Of a stretch of 64,000 bases of DNA, positions 42,840 through 51,301 are shown piece by piece. The notes beneath the pieces were generated by a model. The model saw only the letters and a program-made list of their open reading frames with translations. It ran no database searches and had not been told where the DNA came from. The translations under genes and the position numbers were made by a program. Source of the stretch: Glycomyces buryatensis (GTDB lineage: Bacteria > Actinomycetota > Actinomycetes > Mycobacteriales > Micromonosporaceae); NCBI RefSeq assembly GCF_004912275.1, contig NZ_STGY01000029.1:63259-127258 (forward strand), in the 5' to 3' direction. Position 1 is the first letter of the stretch. Every line of letters starts with the position of its first letter.

Positions 42840-43403
42840 TTACGCGAAGTGCTCGGCGGCGTCGATGACGGTGTCGGCGCGGGCCTTCGGTTGTTCGCGC
42901 TCGATGTAGGCGTCTTCTCGGGGGAGCCAGAGGTTCGCCCAGACCTCTGCCTGGTGCGGTTCCCGTCCGATACCGCGCTCGAGTGCTAGCTCGGGAGTGG
43001 CGTCGACCCAGACGGTGTAGTCCCAATCGAGCCGCAGGCCCATCGAATAGCAGCGCTCGATGACGATCCCGGCACCCACGACCAGCTCCTGGGACCGCCC
43101 GTGCGGCTCGGCTTCCCAGTCGTAGGGGCGATACGTCAGGTGGCGCCGGCCTTTGCCCAGCGGTTCAACGACGTCATGGTGAAAGCGGTCCTCGTTGAAC
43201 CAGCCGAATTCACTGTCCTGGCTCGGCTCCCAGTAGTCGTCGCCGTGAATGACCGTGAAGCCCGGAAGGCGGGGCGCGAGCTTGTCGGTCAAGGTCGACT
43301 TGCCCGAGCCCCCGCGTCCGTCGATGGCCACCATCAGGAACTGGCCGTTCTTGGGTGACCTTGCGGTGATCTGGTTGCTCAGTTCTTCGATCATCGGGGC
43401 CAT
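42840..43403 (-). CDS. Uridine kinase-like P-loop kinase, 187 aa
   Basis: Nucleoside/small-molecule kinase fold. Walker A DGRGGSGKSTLTDKL is at residues 29-43, then HGDDYWEP near 57 (the catalytic Asp-Asp of uridine-kinase-like enzymes) and a lid region with Arg residues. The usual RDxxR-like segment is seen as ERGIGREPHQAEVW. ATG 43403 directly follows the TAG of the upstream kinase gene, so the pair is one operon. The substrate is unknown; such proteins also occur as RNA-end or antibiotic kinases. Confidence 0.8.
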   Translation of the reverse strand: MAPMIEELSNQITARSPKNGQFLMVAIDGRGGSGKSTLTDKLAPRLPGFTVIHGDDYWEPSQDSEFGWFNEDRFHHDVVEPLGKGRRHLTYRPYDWEAEPHGRSQELVVGAGIVIERCYSMGLRLDWDYTVWVDATPELALERGIGREPHQAEVWANLWLPREDAYIEREQPKARADTVIDAAEHFA

Positions 43404-43916
43404 CTATTGGTGTCCTGGGCTGTTGGTCGGCGTTGAGCGAGCCCACGCAAGGACCTGTTCCGCGATGATCGGTGGTTCGAGTCCATCGGTGACGAGGGTC
43501 GTATCGAAGATGCCCCGGTAATATCGCGCGTCTTCCAAGGCCGCCTCGATCTGTCGGTCGCTGTCACGGCGTGCTCGTAGGCGTTCGGCTCGGATGCCGT
43601 CGGCGCAGTCCAGCAGCAGGCAGGCGGTGGCTCCTGCGATCTCGTCGGGTGTGTTCGGGCTCAGGAGCAGCGCCGGATGTCCGGCCCGACGGGGCATGTC
43701 GATGATCCGCTGCCACATGCGCCGGTAGGCCGGCCAGATCGGCTCCGCTTCGGGAACGGCGATGGGCAAGCCCAGCAGCCGGCCATCTTCGAGCAGCTCA
43801 TCGATGTCCATCACCACGATCCCCGCGGCGATCTTGAGCAGCTCCGGAAGGATGGTGGACTTTCCGGAGCCGGGGGCGCCGGATACGGCGTACAGCGGCG
43901 CAAGTGCGGTACTCAT
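43404..43916 (-). CDS. AAA_33-type P-loop kinase, 170 aa
   Basis: ATG 43916. Walker A AVSGAPGSGKSTI at residues 9-21, then VVMDIDELLEDGRLLG, and a C-terminal half with the arginine-rich lid (ERLRARRDSDRQIEAALEDA). Resembles gluconate/shikimate-kinase-like and AAA_33 proteins that phosphorylate small molecules. It is the first gene of the two-kinase operon. The second kinase starts at the base after this stop. Confidence 0.8.
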   Translation of the reverse strand: MSTALAPLYAVSGAPGSGKSTILPELLKIAAGIVVMDIDELLEDGRLLGLPIAVPEAEPIWPAYRRMWQRIIDMPRRAGHPALLLSPNTPDEIAGATACLLLDCADGIRAERLRARRDSDRQIEAALEDARYYRGIFDTTLVTDGLEPPIIAEQVLAWARSTPTNSPGHQ

Positions 43917-44044
43917 CCGCCCAGTCTGCTCAGGGCCTGTCGTTGCCGCATCCGAATTTCCGATCAGGTCTTGTCCCGCAGTGAAGCCGGGCTGATTACC
44001 GGGCGGTGCTGACGGGTAGCCCCTCTGTGGCGGAGGGAGGAGCC

Positions 44045-44509
44045 ATGTCCACCGATCGCAGGCCGTATTCGGCCGCCGAGGAAGAGACGTTCGGGCACGT
44101 CGATGACGAACGGGATAACGAGGAGTCCCTGGAACAGGAGATCCTGGAGGCCGAGGGCTACAAGGGCGCGGACCGCCACGGCACCACGCCCGCCGAAGAG
44201 CAGCTGGGCGTGTCGCTCGATGAGGCCCTGGAGGACGAGGAGCCGGACGAGCTCGGGGAGGCGGTCACCGATAGCTGGGGCGAGGGTCCCGACCCGCAGG
44301 CGGGCGAGCTGCACGACCAGGAAGACGTGTGGGCCGAGGAGTCCCCGGCCGCGGCCGCCCAGGAGGAGATCCACGTGACCGTGGACGACCGGGAGCGGGC
44401 CGAGGTCATCCGCGAATCCGGGGAGCAGGGTCCGCCGCCCGATCCGGATGACGATGAGGCCCTGGACGAGGACCGGGAACAGGAGCCGAAGCCCGACGAC
44501 TGGCGTTAG
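44045..44509 (+). CDS. DUF5709-type acidic protein, 154 aa
   Basis: Start at ATG 44045, after a GGAGGGAGGAG site; the 13-codon longer frame is rejected. Very acidic and hydrophilic, with the blocks EETFGHVDDERDNEESLEQEILEAEGYKG (residues 12-40), GVSLDEALEDEEPDELGEA and VWAEESPAAAAQEEIHV, matching DUF5709, common in actinobacteria. Probably intrinsically disordered; function unknown. Confidence 0.85.
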   Translation: MSTDRRPYSAAEEETFGHVDDERDNEESLEQEILEAEGYKGADRHGTTPAEEQLGVSLDEALEDEEPDELGEAVTDSWGEGPDPQAGELHDQEDVWAEESPAAAAQEEIHVTVDDRERAEVIRESGEQGPPPDPDDDEALDEDREQEPKPDDWR

Positions 44510-44583
44510 CGACCGCGGTGCCGCGAGCAGCGGTGGGGCCGGGCTGATGACCGTCCGGACCGCCGCTCGACCCTGTTGTCCCA

Positions 44584-44589
44584 TAACAT
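44584..44589 (+). promoter_or_regulatory. -10 element of the NACHT gene
   Basis: TAACAT ends seven bases before the GTG at 44597, with only CGAAGGA between, too close to act as a Shine-Dalgarno sequence. This fits a leaderless transcript, as for the gene at 22059. Confidence 0.45.
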
Positions 44590-44596
44590 CGAAGGA

Positions 44597-46645
44597 GTGT
44601 CAGAGCCCGCTCCTCGCCCCTGGTTCCGCAATCCGCTCCTGTTGGCCGCCATCGCCATCGTGGCGGCGTACGTGTGCTGGTTGCTGGCCGCCACCCCTGA
44701 ACTCCGCGCCCAGTACGACGCGGTCATGCTGCTCGTGCCCGTCCTCGCGCTCGTTGTCGCCGCGATCGGGTTGCGGGCCATGTCCAACGATCGGTCCGAC
44801 GTCACTTCGTCCGACGAATACCGTGCGGAGTACCTCGAACGGCTCGCCGACAATGTCAGGAAGTCGGTGGCCGGGGAGATCGCATCGCTCAAGCTGTCCG
44901 GTTCGAGCTTCATCCAGGTCGAATGGTCCCTCTCCGAGGACGTCATCACCAGTCCGCACGTCAAGGTGAGGAGACCGCGTACTCGGGACGTCTCGACCCT
45001 CGGTGAGGACTGGCGCCGCGAGCACTCACCACTGACCGTGGTTCTCGGCGACAAGGGAGCGGGGAAGTCGGCCACCGCGATGCTCCTGGCCCACCAACTT
45101 CTCGCGCAGCGGCCCGAAGACGACCCTGAAGGGCCGGTCCCGGTCCTGCTGGGCGTCAGGGACTGGAACCCGGACACCAGTCTGACCGAATGGCTCGCCG
45201 GGCAGCTGACCGACGTGTACCAACTGCCGTCTGGCACACGGAGTCGACAGACTGAGACCGCATCACAACTGTTCCAACGCGGTCGACTGGTGGCGGTCCT
45301 CGACGGGTTCGATGAGATTCCAGAACCGTTGCACGCGAGAGCGATCGAACGCCTTCGCGAGGCGCTGGACGCGGCCCGCAGCCCGATCGTGCTGACCTCG
45401 CGCATTGAAGAGTTCAACACGGCGCTGGACATCGACGGCAGGCCGTTCCAGGAGATGTCAGTGGTCAAGCTGCAGCCGATCCGGCCCGAGAAGGCGAGGG
45501 CCTTCCTTGAGAAAGGCGGCCAAGGCGCCGAGCACTGGAAGGCAGTGTTCGAGCAACTCGGCAATGGCAGCCACTTCGCTCAAGCCCTGGATACACCGCT
45601 CATGGTGTTCCTCTGCCGCGAGGCCTACAAGAGCAAAGAGGACAAACCCGATCGCGAGACGCTCAGCGCCTTTGAGGACAAGAACGCTGTCGAGCAGCAC
45701 CTCATCGCCCGGTATCTCCCCACCCTCTACTCCGACCAGGCGATACCCGGCGAACCCGAACACGCTGCTGCCCAACGCCTCCGCTACCTGCGCTTCATCG
45801 CCGAACACATGGACGACCTCGGCACTGCGACATTCGCATGGTGGGACCTTCACCGATCGCTCAGGCCCATCACTGTCAAGCTGATGTTCCCACTCGCTGC
45901 CGGGCTCGGAGTAACCCTGGTGGGAGGGTTGTGGGTCGGGATCTCCGTATCGCTGATGGGAGGGCTTGCGAGCGGTCTGATCTTCGGACTGGGAACCTGG
46001 CTGGAGATCAGTGCGCAGCAGAGGCGCGTCCGCAAGTCTGATTCACCGCAACGACTCAAAACTGACGGTCGACGGCTCATCAAGTCGCTGGGGGCCGGGC
46101 TGGGAGCCGGGTTGGTGGTCGGGCTGCCATCAGGGCTGGTGGTCGGGCTGGCATCAGGGCTGACGTTCGGGATTACGACGGGGCTGGGCTTCATGCTGGC
46201 GGCCGGGCTGGGAGCCGGGCTGATGGTCGACCTGTCCTCGCCGCAGACTCCCACTCGGCTGAAACTTCGCGGGCCCAGAGCGATTCTCACCGACGCTCGC
46301 AACGTAGCCGCCGCTTCTGGGCTGGTGGGCGGGCTGGGGGTCGGGTTGGGAGCATCGATCGCAGTTGGACCAGAGCTGGGGCTGACGACAGGATTGGCGT
46401 TCGGGGTTATGTCGACCGCCAAAGAGGGATTCTGGCTGCTCTACCGGTTCACACACTTGTATCTCTGGCTTTCCGGAAGACGCCCTTTGCCGTTTCGGCT
46501 CATGAGCTTTCTTGAGGAGACCCACCGGGAGGGCATCTTCCGCCAGGTAGGCGCAACCTATGAATTCCGGCACGAAGCACTCCAGGCGTATCTCAGTCGT
46601 TCCGCGAACCTCGATCAGCCCGATGATTTCAGGAGCGCTGCGTAG
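44597..46645 (+). CDS. NACHT-type STAND NTPase with N-terminal and C-terminal membrane segments, 682 aa
   Basis: Two N-terminal helices anchor it (NPLLLAAIAIVAAYVCWLLA at ~9-30, MLLVPVLALVVAAIGLRA). The NACHT domain follows: Walker A GDKGAGKSATAMLLA near 150, Walker B/NACHT motif LVAVLDGFDEIP near 233-244, sensor IVLTSRIEEF near 273. From ~430 to 610 comes a glycine-rich hydrophobic array (GLGAGL, VGLPSGL, VGLASGL repeats). Bacterial NACHT proteins include antiphage sensors, so a defence role is likely but unproven. GTG 44597 is preferred as a leaderless start. It stands alone, 40 bp before the DHFR-like gene. Confidence 0.85.
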   Translation: MSEPAPRPWFRNPLLLAAIAIVAAYVCWLLAATPELRAQYDAVMLLVPVLALVVAAIGLRAMSNDRSDVTSSDEYRAEYLERLADNVRKSVAGEIASLKLSGSSFIQVEWSLSEDVITSPHVKVRRPRTRDVSTLGEDWRREHSPLTVVLGDKGAGKSATAMLLAHQLLAQRPEDDPEGPVPVLLGVRDWNPDTSLTEWLAGQLTDVYQLPSGTRSRQTETASQLFQRGRLVAVLDGFDEIPEPLHARAIERLREALDAARSPIVLTSRIEEFNTALDIDGRPFQEMSVVKLQPIRPEKARAFLEKGGQGAEHWKAVFEQLGNGSHFAQALDTPLMVFLCREAYKSKEDKPDRETLSAFEDKNAVEQHLIARYLPTLYSDQAIPGEPEHAAAQRLRYLRFIAEHMDDLGTATFAWWDLHRSLRPITVKLMFPLAAGLGVTLVGGLWVGISVSLMGGLASGLIFGLGTWLEISAQQRRVRKSDSPQRLKTDGRRLIKSLGAGLGAGLVVGLPSGLVVGLASGLTFGITTGLGFMLAAGLGAGLMVDLSSPQTPTRLKLRGPRAILTDARNVAAASGLVGGLGVGLGASIAVGPELGLTTGLAFGVMSTAKEGFWLLYRFTHLYLWLSGRRPLPFRLMSFLEETHREGIFRQVGATYEFRHEALQAYLSRSANLDQPDDFRSAA

Positions 46646-46685
46646 TCTCAATTGGCAAGGATTCCCTTTTAGAGAGGACCGCGCC

Positions 46686-47795
46686 ATGGGAGAACTCATC
46701 GTCACCGAGTACATGACCCTCGACGGCGTCGCGCAGGCGATCAGCGCGCCCGAGGAGGACCCCTCCGACGGATTCGAGTACGGCGGGTGGCAGGTGCCGC
46801 TGGTCGACCCCGAAGCCGAGGACGTCATGTTCGGCCAGGCCAAGAGTATGGACGCACTGCTGCTGGGCCGGCGCACGTACGACCTCTTCGCGGGATACTG
46901 GCCCACCGCTCCCGACGAGATCGACTTCAAGCCCCTGCTCAATCGCGTCCCGAAGTACGTCGCCAGCCGGACGCTCAAGGAGCCGCTGGCCTGGGAAGGC
47001 GCCAGCGTCCTCGCAGGCGACCTCGCCGAGGGCGTGGCCGGGCTCAAGGGGCGCTACCGCCAGATCCACGTGATCGGCAGTCTCAACCTGGTGCAGTCGC
47101 TGCTCGCGCAAGGGCTGGTGGACCGGATGAACGTGTGGATCCACCCGGTGGTGCTCGGCCGCGGGAAGCGCGTGTTCGAAGGCGGCGCAATGCCTTCGGC
47201 CTTGCGGCTGACCAAGTCGCGGATCTTCCCGAGCGGATCGCTTCAGCTCGAATACGAATGGGCCGGAGAACCGACCCTCGGCGACCTCACCACGGGGCAT
47301 CGCTTAGGCGGCGACGGTCCGCCACTGCTGGGACGGCTCGTCCTCGATGCAGCGCCTGAGGTACGGCAGGTACTCGTCGGCGTGGAGGCAGTAGTCGCCC
47401 CCCACAGTGGTGATCAGCCAGAAGTCGGCGTCCTCGGCTTCATCCGTCCTCAGGTAGGTGAACTCCCAGTCGTTCTCCGAGATGCAGCCGTCCGTGAACT
47501 CGATCCAGTCCTCCCGGTCCCGCCACTCGATACATCCGCTGTTGTTGTTCTCTCCTTCACCGGGCAGGTGGTCGAAGTAGATCTCGACCGAGCCTTCTTC
47601 CGTCGGGTTGAAGTTCCAGGTGTTGATTTCACTCTCCTCGCACAGGCCCATTTCCGCGCTCTGCATCGAAGGTGCGCCGAGCAGGCACAGACCGGACTCG
47701 GCGTTCACCAGGACCGAATTCCCCGCCGGCAGCTCCGGGTCGGGCTCTTCGGCCGCCGGAGTCTCGGTATCCGTGCTTTCGACGGCCTCCGGTGA
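46686..47795 (+). CDS. Dihydrofolate-reductase-family protein with abnormal C-terminal extension, 369 aa
   Basis: Residues 1-~205 form a RibD/DHFR-like domain: the N-terminal VTEYMTLDGVAQA, DALLLGRRTYDLFAGYWP near 55, QIHVIGSLNLVQSLLAQGLV near 125, and HPVVLGRGKRVFEGG near 155. Members are usually ~190-200 aa. Here no stop occurs at the natural end (after GEPTLGDL). The frame runs a further ~165 codons antisense to the 3' part of the kinase gene, ending at 47795. The extension has no domain and is probably an artefact of a lost stop codon or a recombination junction. ATG 46686 has a GGACC-type leader. Confidence 0.72.
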   Translation: MGELIVTEYMTLDGVAQAISAPEEDPSDGFEYGGWQVPLVDPEAEDVMFGQAKSMDALLLGRRTYDLFAGYWPTAPDEIDFKPLLNRVPKYVASRTLKEPLAWEGASVLAGDLAEGVAGLKGRYRQIHVIGSLNLVQSLLAQGLVDRMNVWIHPVVLGRGKRVFEGGAMPSALRLTKSRIFPSGSLQLEYEWAGEPTLGDLTTGHRLGGDGPPLLGRLVLDAAPEVRQVLVGVEAVVAPHSGDQPEVGVLGFIRPQVGELPVVLRDAAVRELDPVLPVPPLDTSAVVVLSFTGQVVEVDLDRAFFRRVEVPGVDFTLLAQAHFRALHRRCAEQAQTGLGVHQDRIPRRQLRVGLFGRRSLGIRAFDGLR

Positions 47796-48905
47796 GGTCT
47801 CCGAGCTTTCGCTGTCGGAAGCAACAGGACTGCTCTGCGGGTCCTCCGGCGAGTCGTGCCGGTCCCAGAAGCGCATGGCCCCGATCGTGACCCCGACCGC
47901 CGCGACGACCGCGACCAGGGCCCATGCCAAGCCGCGCCCGCGCTTCGGGGACTTCTCGGGTTGGGCGGTCGTGGCGATCACGGTCATCGGCTCGGTCGGC
48001 GGCGAGATTGCGGCCGACATCGGCGTCGTCACTCGCGGAGTCGATCCCGAACCCAAGGGAAGCGTGTCTCGCTCTGGTTCCGCGGAGAGCGCCGCCTCCA
48101 GGTCCTTCGCGAACGCGTCGGCCGTGGGCGGTCGGTGCGAGGGCTGCTTTGCCAAGGCCCGCATGACTACCGCGGCGACCGGGGCGGGTACGGACGCGGG
48201 GAGCGGCGGCGGCTCGTCGCGCAGGTGCGCGCTGATGACCGCGGCCGCCGACGGACGCCGGAACGGGGTGGCGCCGCTGAGGCACTCGTAGGCGACCACG
48301 GCGAGCGAGTAGAGGTCGGAGGCGCTGGTGAGCGGTTGGCCTTCCAACTGTTCGGGTGAGGCGTAGCCGACCGTGCCCAGGACGGTCCCGGTGGCGGTCA
48401 GCGCTGTCTGCTCAGGCCGATACGCGATTCCGAAGTCCACAATGGTTGGTTTATCGCGGCTGTTGACGAGGATGTTGCCGGGCTTGATGTCGCGGTGCAA
48501 GATCCCCGCGCGATGTGCGGCGTCCAGCGCTTCGGCCACCCGCGTCAGTAGCGGCACCGCCCGGTGCGCCGGGATCGGCGCGCGCAGATCGAGGAGGTTG
48601 GCCAGGGTCTGGCCGGTCACGAACTCCATGACCAGGTACGCCGTCACGCCGCCGCCGGGCGCGGGATCCTCGCAGATGTCGTAGATGTTCACCACGCCGG
48701 GGACGGCTAGCGCGGCGACGGTGCGGGCCTCCTGCTGGAACCGCTGCCGGAACGAGGGGTCCTCGGCGAGCGCGGAATGCATCACTTTGAGCGCGACCGT
48801 GCGTCGCAACGCCTGGTCGTCGGCGGACCACACTTCGCCCATGCCGCCCGAGCCGATGCGCTCGCGCAGCAGGTACCGGTTGCCGAGCAGCTCACCAGGG
48901 TTCAT
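47304..48905 (-). CDS. Receptor-type Ser/Thr protein kinase with extracellular domain, 533 aa
   Basis: PknB-like kinase. The Gly-rich loop IGSGGMGEVW is at residues 17-26, the VAIK-type Lys in VALKVM near 41, the catalytic loop HRDIKPGN near 137, DFG near 156, then an APE-like SPEQ. A juxtamembrane linker rich in Pro/Ser leads to one TM helix (~325-347). The outer domain is Cys-rich with ricin-B-like features (SGLCLLGAPSMQ, EDEPSQQWR) that could bind sugars or cell-wall material. All kinase motifs are intact. Its last ~490 bp overlap the abnormal tail of the convergent DHFR-like frame. Confidence 0.92.
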   Translation of the reverse strand: MNPGELLGNRYLLRERIGSGGMGEVWSADDQALRRTVALKVMHSALAEDPSFRQRFQQEARTVAALAVPGVVNIYDICEDPAPGGGVTAYLVMEFVTGQTLANLLDLRAPIPAHRAVPLLTRVAEALDAAHRAGILHRDIKPGNILVNSRDKPTIVDFGIAYRPEQTALTATGTVLGTVGYASPEQLEGQPLTSASDLYSLAVVAYECLSGATPFRRPSAAAVISAHLRDEPPPLPASVPAPVAAVVMRALAKQPSHRPPTADAFAKDLEAALSAEPERDTLPLGSGSTPRVTTPMSAAISPPTEPMTVIATTAQPEKSPKRGRGLAWALVAVVAAVGVTIGAMRFWDRHDSPEDPQSSPVASDSESSETSPEAVESTDTETPAAEEPDPELPAGNSVLVNAESGLCLLGAPSMQSAEMGLCEESEINTWNFNPTEEGSVEIYFDHLPGEGENNNSGCIEWRDREDWIEFTDGCISENDWEFTYLRTDEAEDADFWLITTVGGDYCLHADEYLPYLRRCIEDEPSQQWRTVAA

Positions 48906-49050
48906 GGGCGGGCCTGACTTCGAGGGGTTCGGTCGAGGACATGCGGCTCATTATGCCCAGACCGAACCAATTGGAAGCCGCTGCTCCCCGGCCCTACACA
49001 GGTCCGGCGGCAGGCGGTTCGTCAACTGCCGCTGGACTTCGCGTCATGTT

Positions 49051-50274
49051 TCAGGCGAGAGTGGCGGCCTTGCGCAAGAGGTACCGCTGTTCGGGGACGC
49101 TGGTGGTGAGCCGGGCTGCTTCTCGGTACGCCGCTCCGGCTTCGGCCTTGCAACCGGCCTGCTCCAACAGATGAGCCCGGACCGCATGCAGGCGATGGTT
49201 CTTCGCCAGCTTTCGATCTCGCAGCAGGGGATCGAGGTGCGCCAGTCCTGCGGTCGGGTCTTCGGCCATCGCCACTGCCACGGCCCGGTTCATCGTCACG
49301 ATCGGGCTGGGCGCCAGCGCGTCGAGCATTCGGTAGAGCTCGGCGATTTGCGGCCAGTCGGTCGCGGAATAGTCCGCTGCCTCATCATGGACGGCGGCAA
49401 TGGCCGCTTGCAGTTGAAACGGGCCCACCGGACCCACCGGGAGGGCTTTCTCCACTAGGGATACTCCCTCTGCGATCATTTCGGGGTTCCATTGGGATCT
49501 GTCCTGGTCCGCCAGTGGGATCAGTTCGCCGTCGGCGTCCACCCGGGCCGACGCTCTGGCCTCGGTGAGCAGCATCAACGCCAGGAGACCCGCGGTCTCG
49601 GTGTCGCTCGGGAGTCGCTGGTGGAGTTCCCTGGTGAGGCGGATCGCCTCCCGGGTGAGGGAGACGTCGACCAGTTCGGTTCCGCCGCTTCGGGTGTAGC
49701 CCTCATTGAAGATCAGGTAGAGCACCTGCCTCACCGACTGGACCCGGGCCGGGAGGTCTCCCGCTCTCACCTCTCCCAGGCGGGCCTCCGCTTCGGCGAG
49801 GGTGGTCTTGGCCCGGGTGATCCGCTGTGCCATGGTCGCCACCGGGACCAGGAAGGCCGCTGCGATCTGCTCCGTCGTCAGACCTCCCACCGCCCGCAGC
49901 GTCAGCGCCACTTGCGAAGCGCGGGAAAGCGACTGGTGGCAGCACAGCAGCAGTACGTGCAGGGAGTCGTCCTGAAGCGGGAGGTTGCGGACCGGTCCGG
50001 GATCGCGCTCCACCTCGGTGGTTTCCCGGGTGGTCCTCGCCAAATCGCTTCGCTGCGCGTCGATCAGGCGGCGGGAGGCGGCCCGGATCAGCCAGGCGCG
50101 GGGGTTCGTCGGCAAGCCCTCGCGCGGCCAGTGCAGGGCCGCCGCGATCAGGGCCTCCTGGACGGCGTCCTCGCAGTGGTCGAAGTTGCCGTAGCGGCGG
50201 ACCAGCGCCCCGAGGACGTGGGCCGACTCGCGCCGCCACACGTCCTCAAGGTCGCCGTCCGATGTCAATGCCAT
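49051..50274 (-). CDS. ECF42-type RNA polymerase sigma factor with C-terminal TPR-like domain, 407 aa
   Basis: Region 2 (EDVWRRESAHVLGALVRRYG, then HCEDAVQEALIAAALHW) and region 4 (LTTEQIAAAFLVPVATMAQRITRAK) occupy the first ~180 residues. The remainder (~190-407) is the helical extension characteristic of this ECF group, including FNEGYTRSGG and a TPR-like LLRDRKLAKNHRLHAVRAHLL. In this group the extension replaces an anti-sigma factor and a YCII/DGPF gene is usually adjacent, as here. ATG 50274 lies four bases after the YCII stop, so the two are co-transcribed. Confidence 0.92.
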   Translation of the reverse strand: MALTSDGDLEDVWRRESAHVLGALVRRYGNFDHCEDAVQEALIAAALHWPREGLPTNPRAWLIRAASRRLIDAQRSDLARTTRETTEVERDPGPVRNLPLQDDSLHVLLLCCHQSLSRASQVALTLRAVGGLTTEQIAAAFLVPVATMAQRITRAKTTLAEAEARLGEVRAGDLPARVQSVRQVLYLIFNEGYTRSGGTELVDVSLTREAIRLTRELHQRLPSDTETAGLLALMLLTEARASARVDADGELIPLADQDRSQWNPEMIAEGVSLVEKALPVGPVGPFQLQAAIAAVHDEAADYSATDWPQIAELYRMLDALAPSPIVTMNRAVAVAMAEDPTAGLAHLDPLLRDRKLAKNHRLHAVRAHLLEQAGCKAEAGAAYREAARLTTSVPEQRYLLRKAATLA

Positions 50275-50278
50275 GGAC

Positions 50279-50671
50279 TCACTGCTCCTCGCCGCCCGGC
50301 CACATCGCCGGTCGCAGTTCGATCGTCTCGCCCGGGCCAGAGAAGACCTTCGCGATCTCTTGGGCGCGTTCGAAACTGGCGACGTCGACCAGGAAGAACC
50401 CGGCCAGGTGCTCCTTGAATTCGGAGTACGGGCCGTCGGTGGACAGCGGCTTGCCGTCCTCCCAGCGGTAGATAGTCGAGGTGGTCGGATCGGCGAGGGC
50501 CTCCGCGCTGACCAGTTCGCCGCTCTCATGGATCTCCGTCAGCAGCGCCTCGAACTCCGAATTCATCCGCCGGCGCTGCTCGGCCGGCAGGGCCTGCTGC
50601 TCGGGAATGAAGTCCCCGGTCGGGTGTCCCCAGGGCTGCGGGTTCGAGTGGATCAGGATGACGTACTTCAT
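50279..50671 (-). CDS. YCII/DGPF-domain protein, 130 aa
   Basis: Small cytosolic protein with the family signature TDGPYSEFKEHLAGFFLVDV near residues 75-95 and an N-terminal MKYVILIHSNP strand. ATG 50671 follows GGAGGTCACC. DGPF proteins pair with ECF42 sigma factors and may bind a small ligand that informs the sigma factor. It is first in a two-gene operon with the sigma gene. Confidence 0.9.
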   Translation of the reverse strand: MKYVILIHSNPQPWGHPTGDFIPEQQALPAEQRRRMNSEFEALLTEIHESGELVSAEALADPTTSTIYRWEDGKPLSTDGPYSEFKEHLAGFFLVDVASFERAQEIAKVFSGPGETIELRPAMWPGGEEQ

Positions 50672-50837
50672 GGTGACCTCCGGGTCTCCATCATCCGCCC
50701 GGCTCTTCCGGACGCTCAAGTGAGACGACGGAGCCTCCCCCTCGTTTTCTACATCATTCCAATATTTTCTTGGGATTTTCTTCGCAGCGGTCTTCGGCCC
50801 CGTCCGCTACTGGCCACCGAGCCGGGAATCCACCAGA

Positions 50838-51269
50838 ATGCGAAGCATGCGATACGAGCACTCACTCCTCATCAGCGCTCCGGCATCGGTGGTCTGGGAC
50901 TTGACCGTCGACATCGAGCGCTGGCCCGACTTCACCCCCACGATGCAGCACATAGAACTGCTCGACCCGGCCCCGCTCGGCGTGGGCGGCCGGGCCCGGA
51001 TCAAGCAGCCGATGCAGCCGAAGGCGATCTGGACCGTCACCGAATTCGAGCCCGGCTCCCGGCTCGTCTGGGAGACAAGGCATCGGGGCCTGACGCTGGC
51101 GGGCGCGCACCTCGTGGAGGACGTCGACGGCGACACCTGCCGCAATACGCTGAGCGTCGAGGCCACCGGGCGCGCCGCCGGACCGTTCACGCTGCTGTTC
51201 GGTGCCACCCTGCGCCGCTTCATAGCCCGGGAGAACGAGGGTTTCCGCGCCGCCGCAGTGCAGCGGTAA
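50838..51269 (+). CDS. SRPBCC (START/Bet v 1-like) family protein, 143 aa
   Basis: Ligand-binding helix-grip fold: SLLISAPASVVWDLTVDIERWPDFTP near residues 9-35, then WTVTEFEPGSRLVWET and the C-terminal helix FRAAAVQR. Polyketide-cyclase-like relatives bind hydrophobic ligands. Starts at 50838 (ATG) or 50847 (ATG) are both possible; neither has a strong Shine-Dalgarno sequence. It is a single gene, not clearly linked to neighbours. Confidence 0.85.
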   Translation: MRSMRYEHSLLISAPASVVWDLTVDIERWPDFTPTMQHIELLDPAPLGVGGRARIKQPMQPKAIWTVTEFEPGSRLVWETRHRGLTLAGAHLVEDVDGDTCRNTLSVEATGRAAGPFTLLFGATLRRFIARENEGFRAAAVQR

Positions 51270-51301
51270 CGACGGGACCCGTCCAGGTCTCAAAACCGAT
51301 G

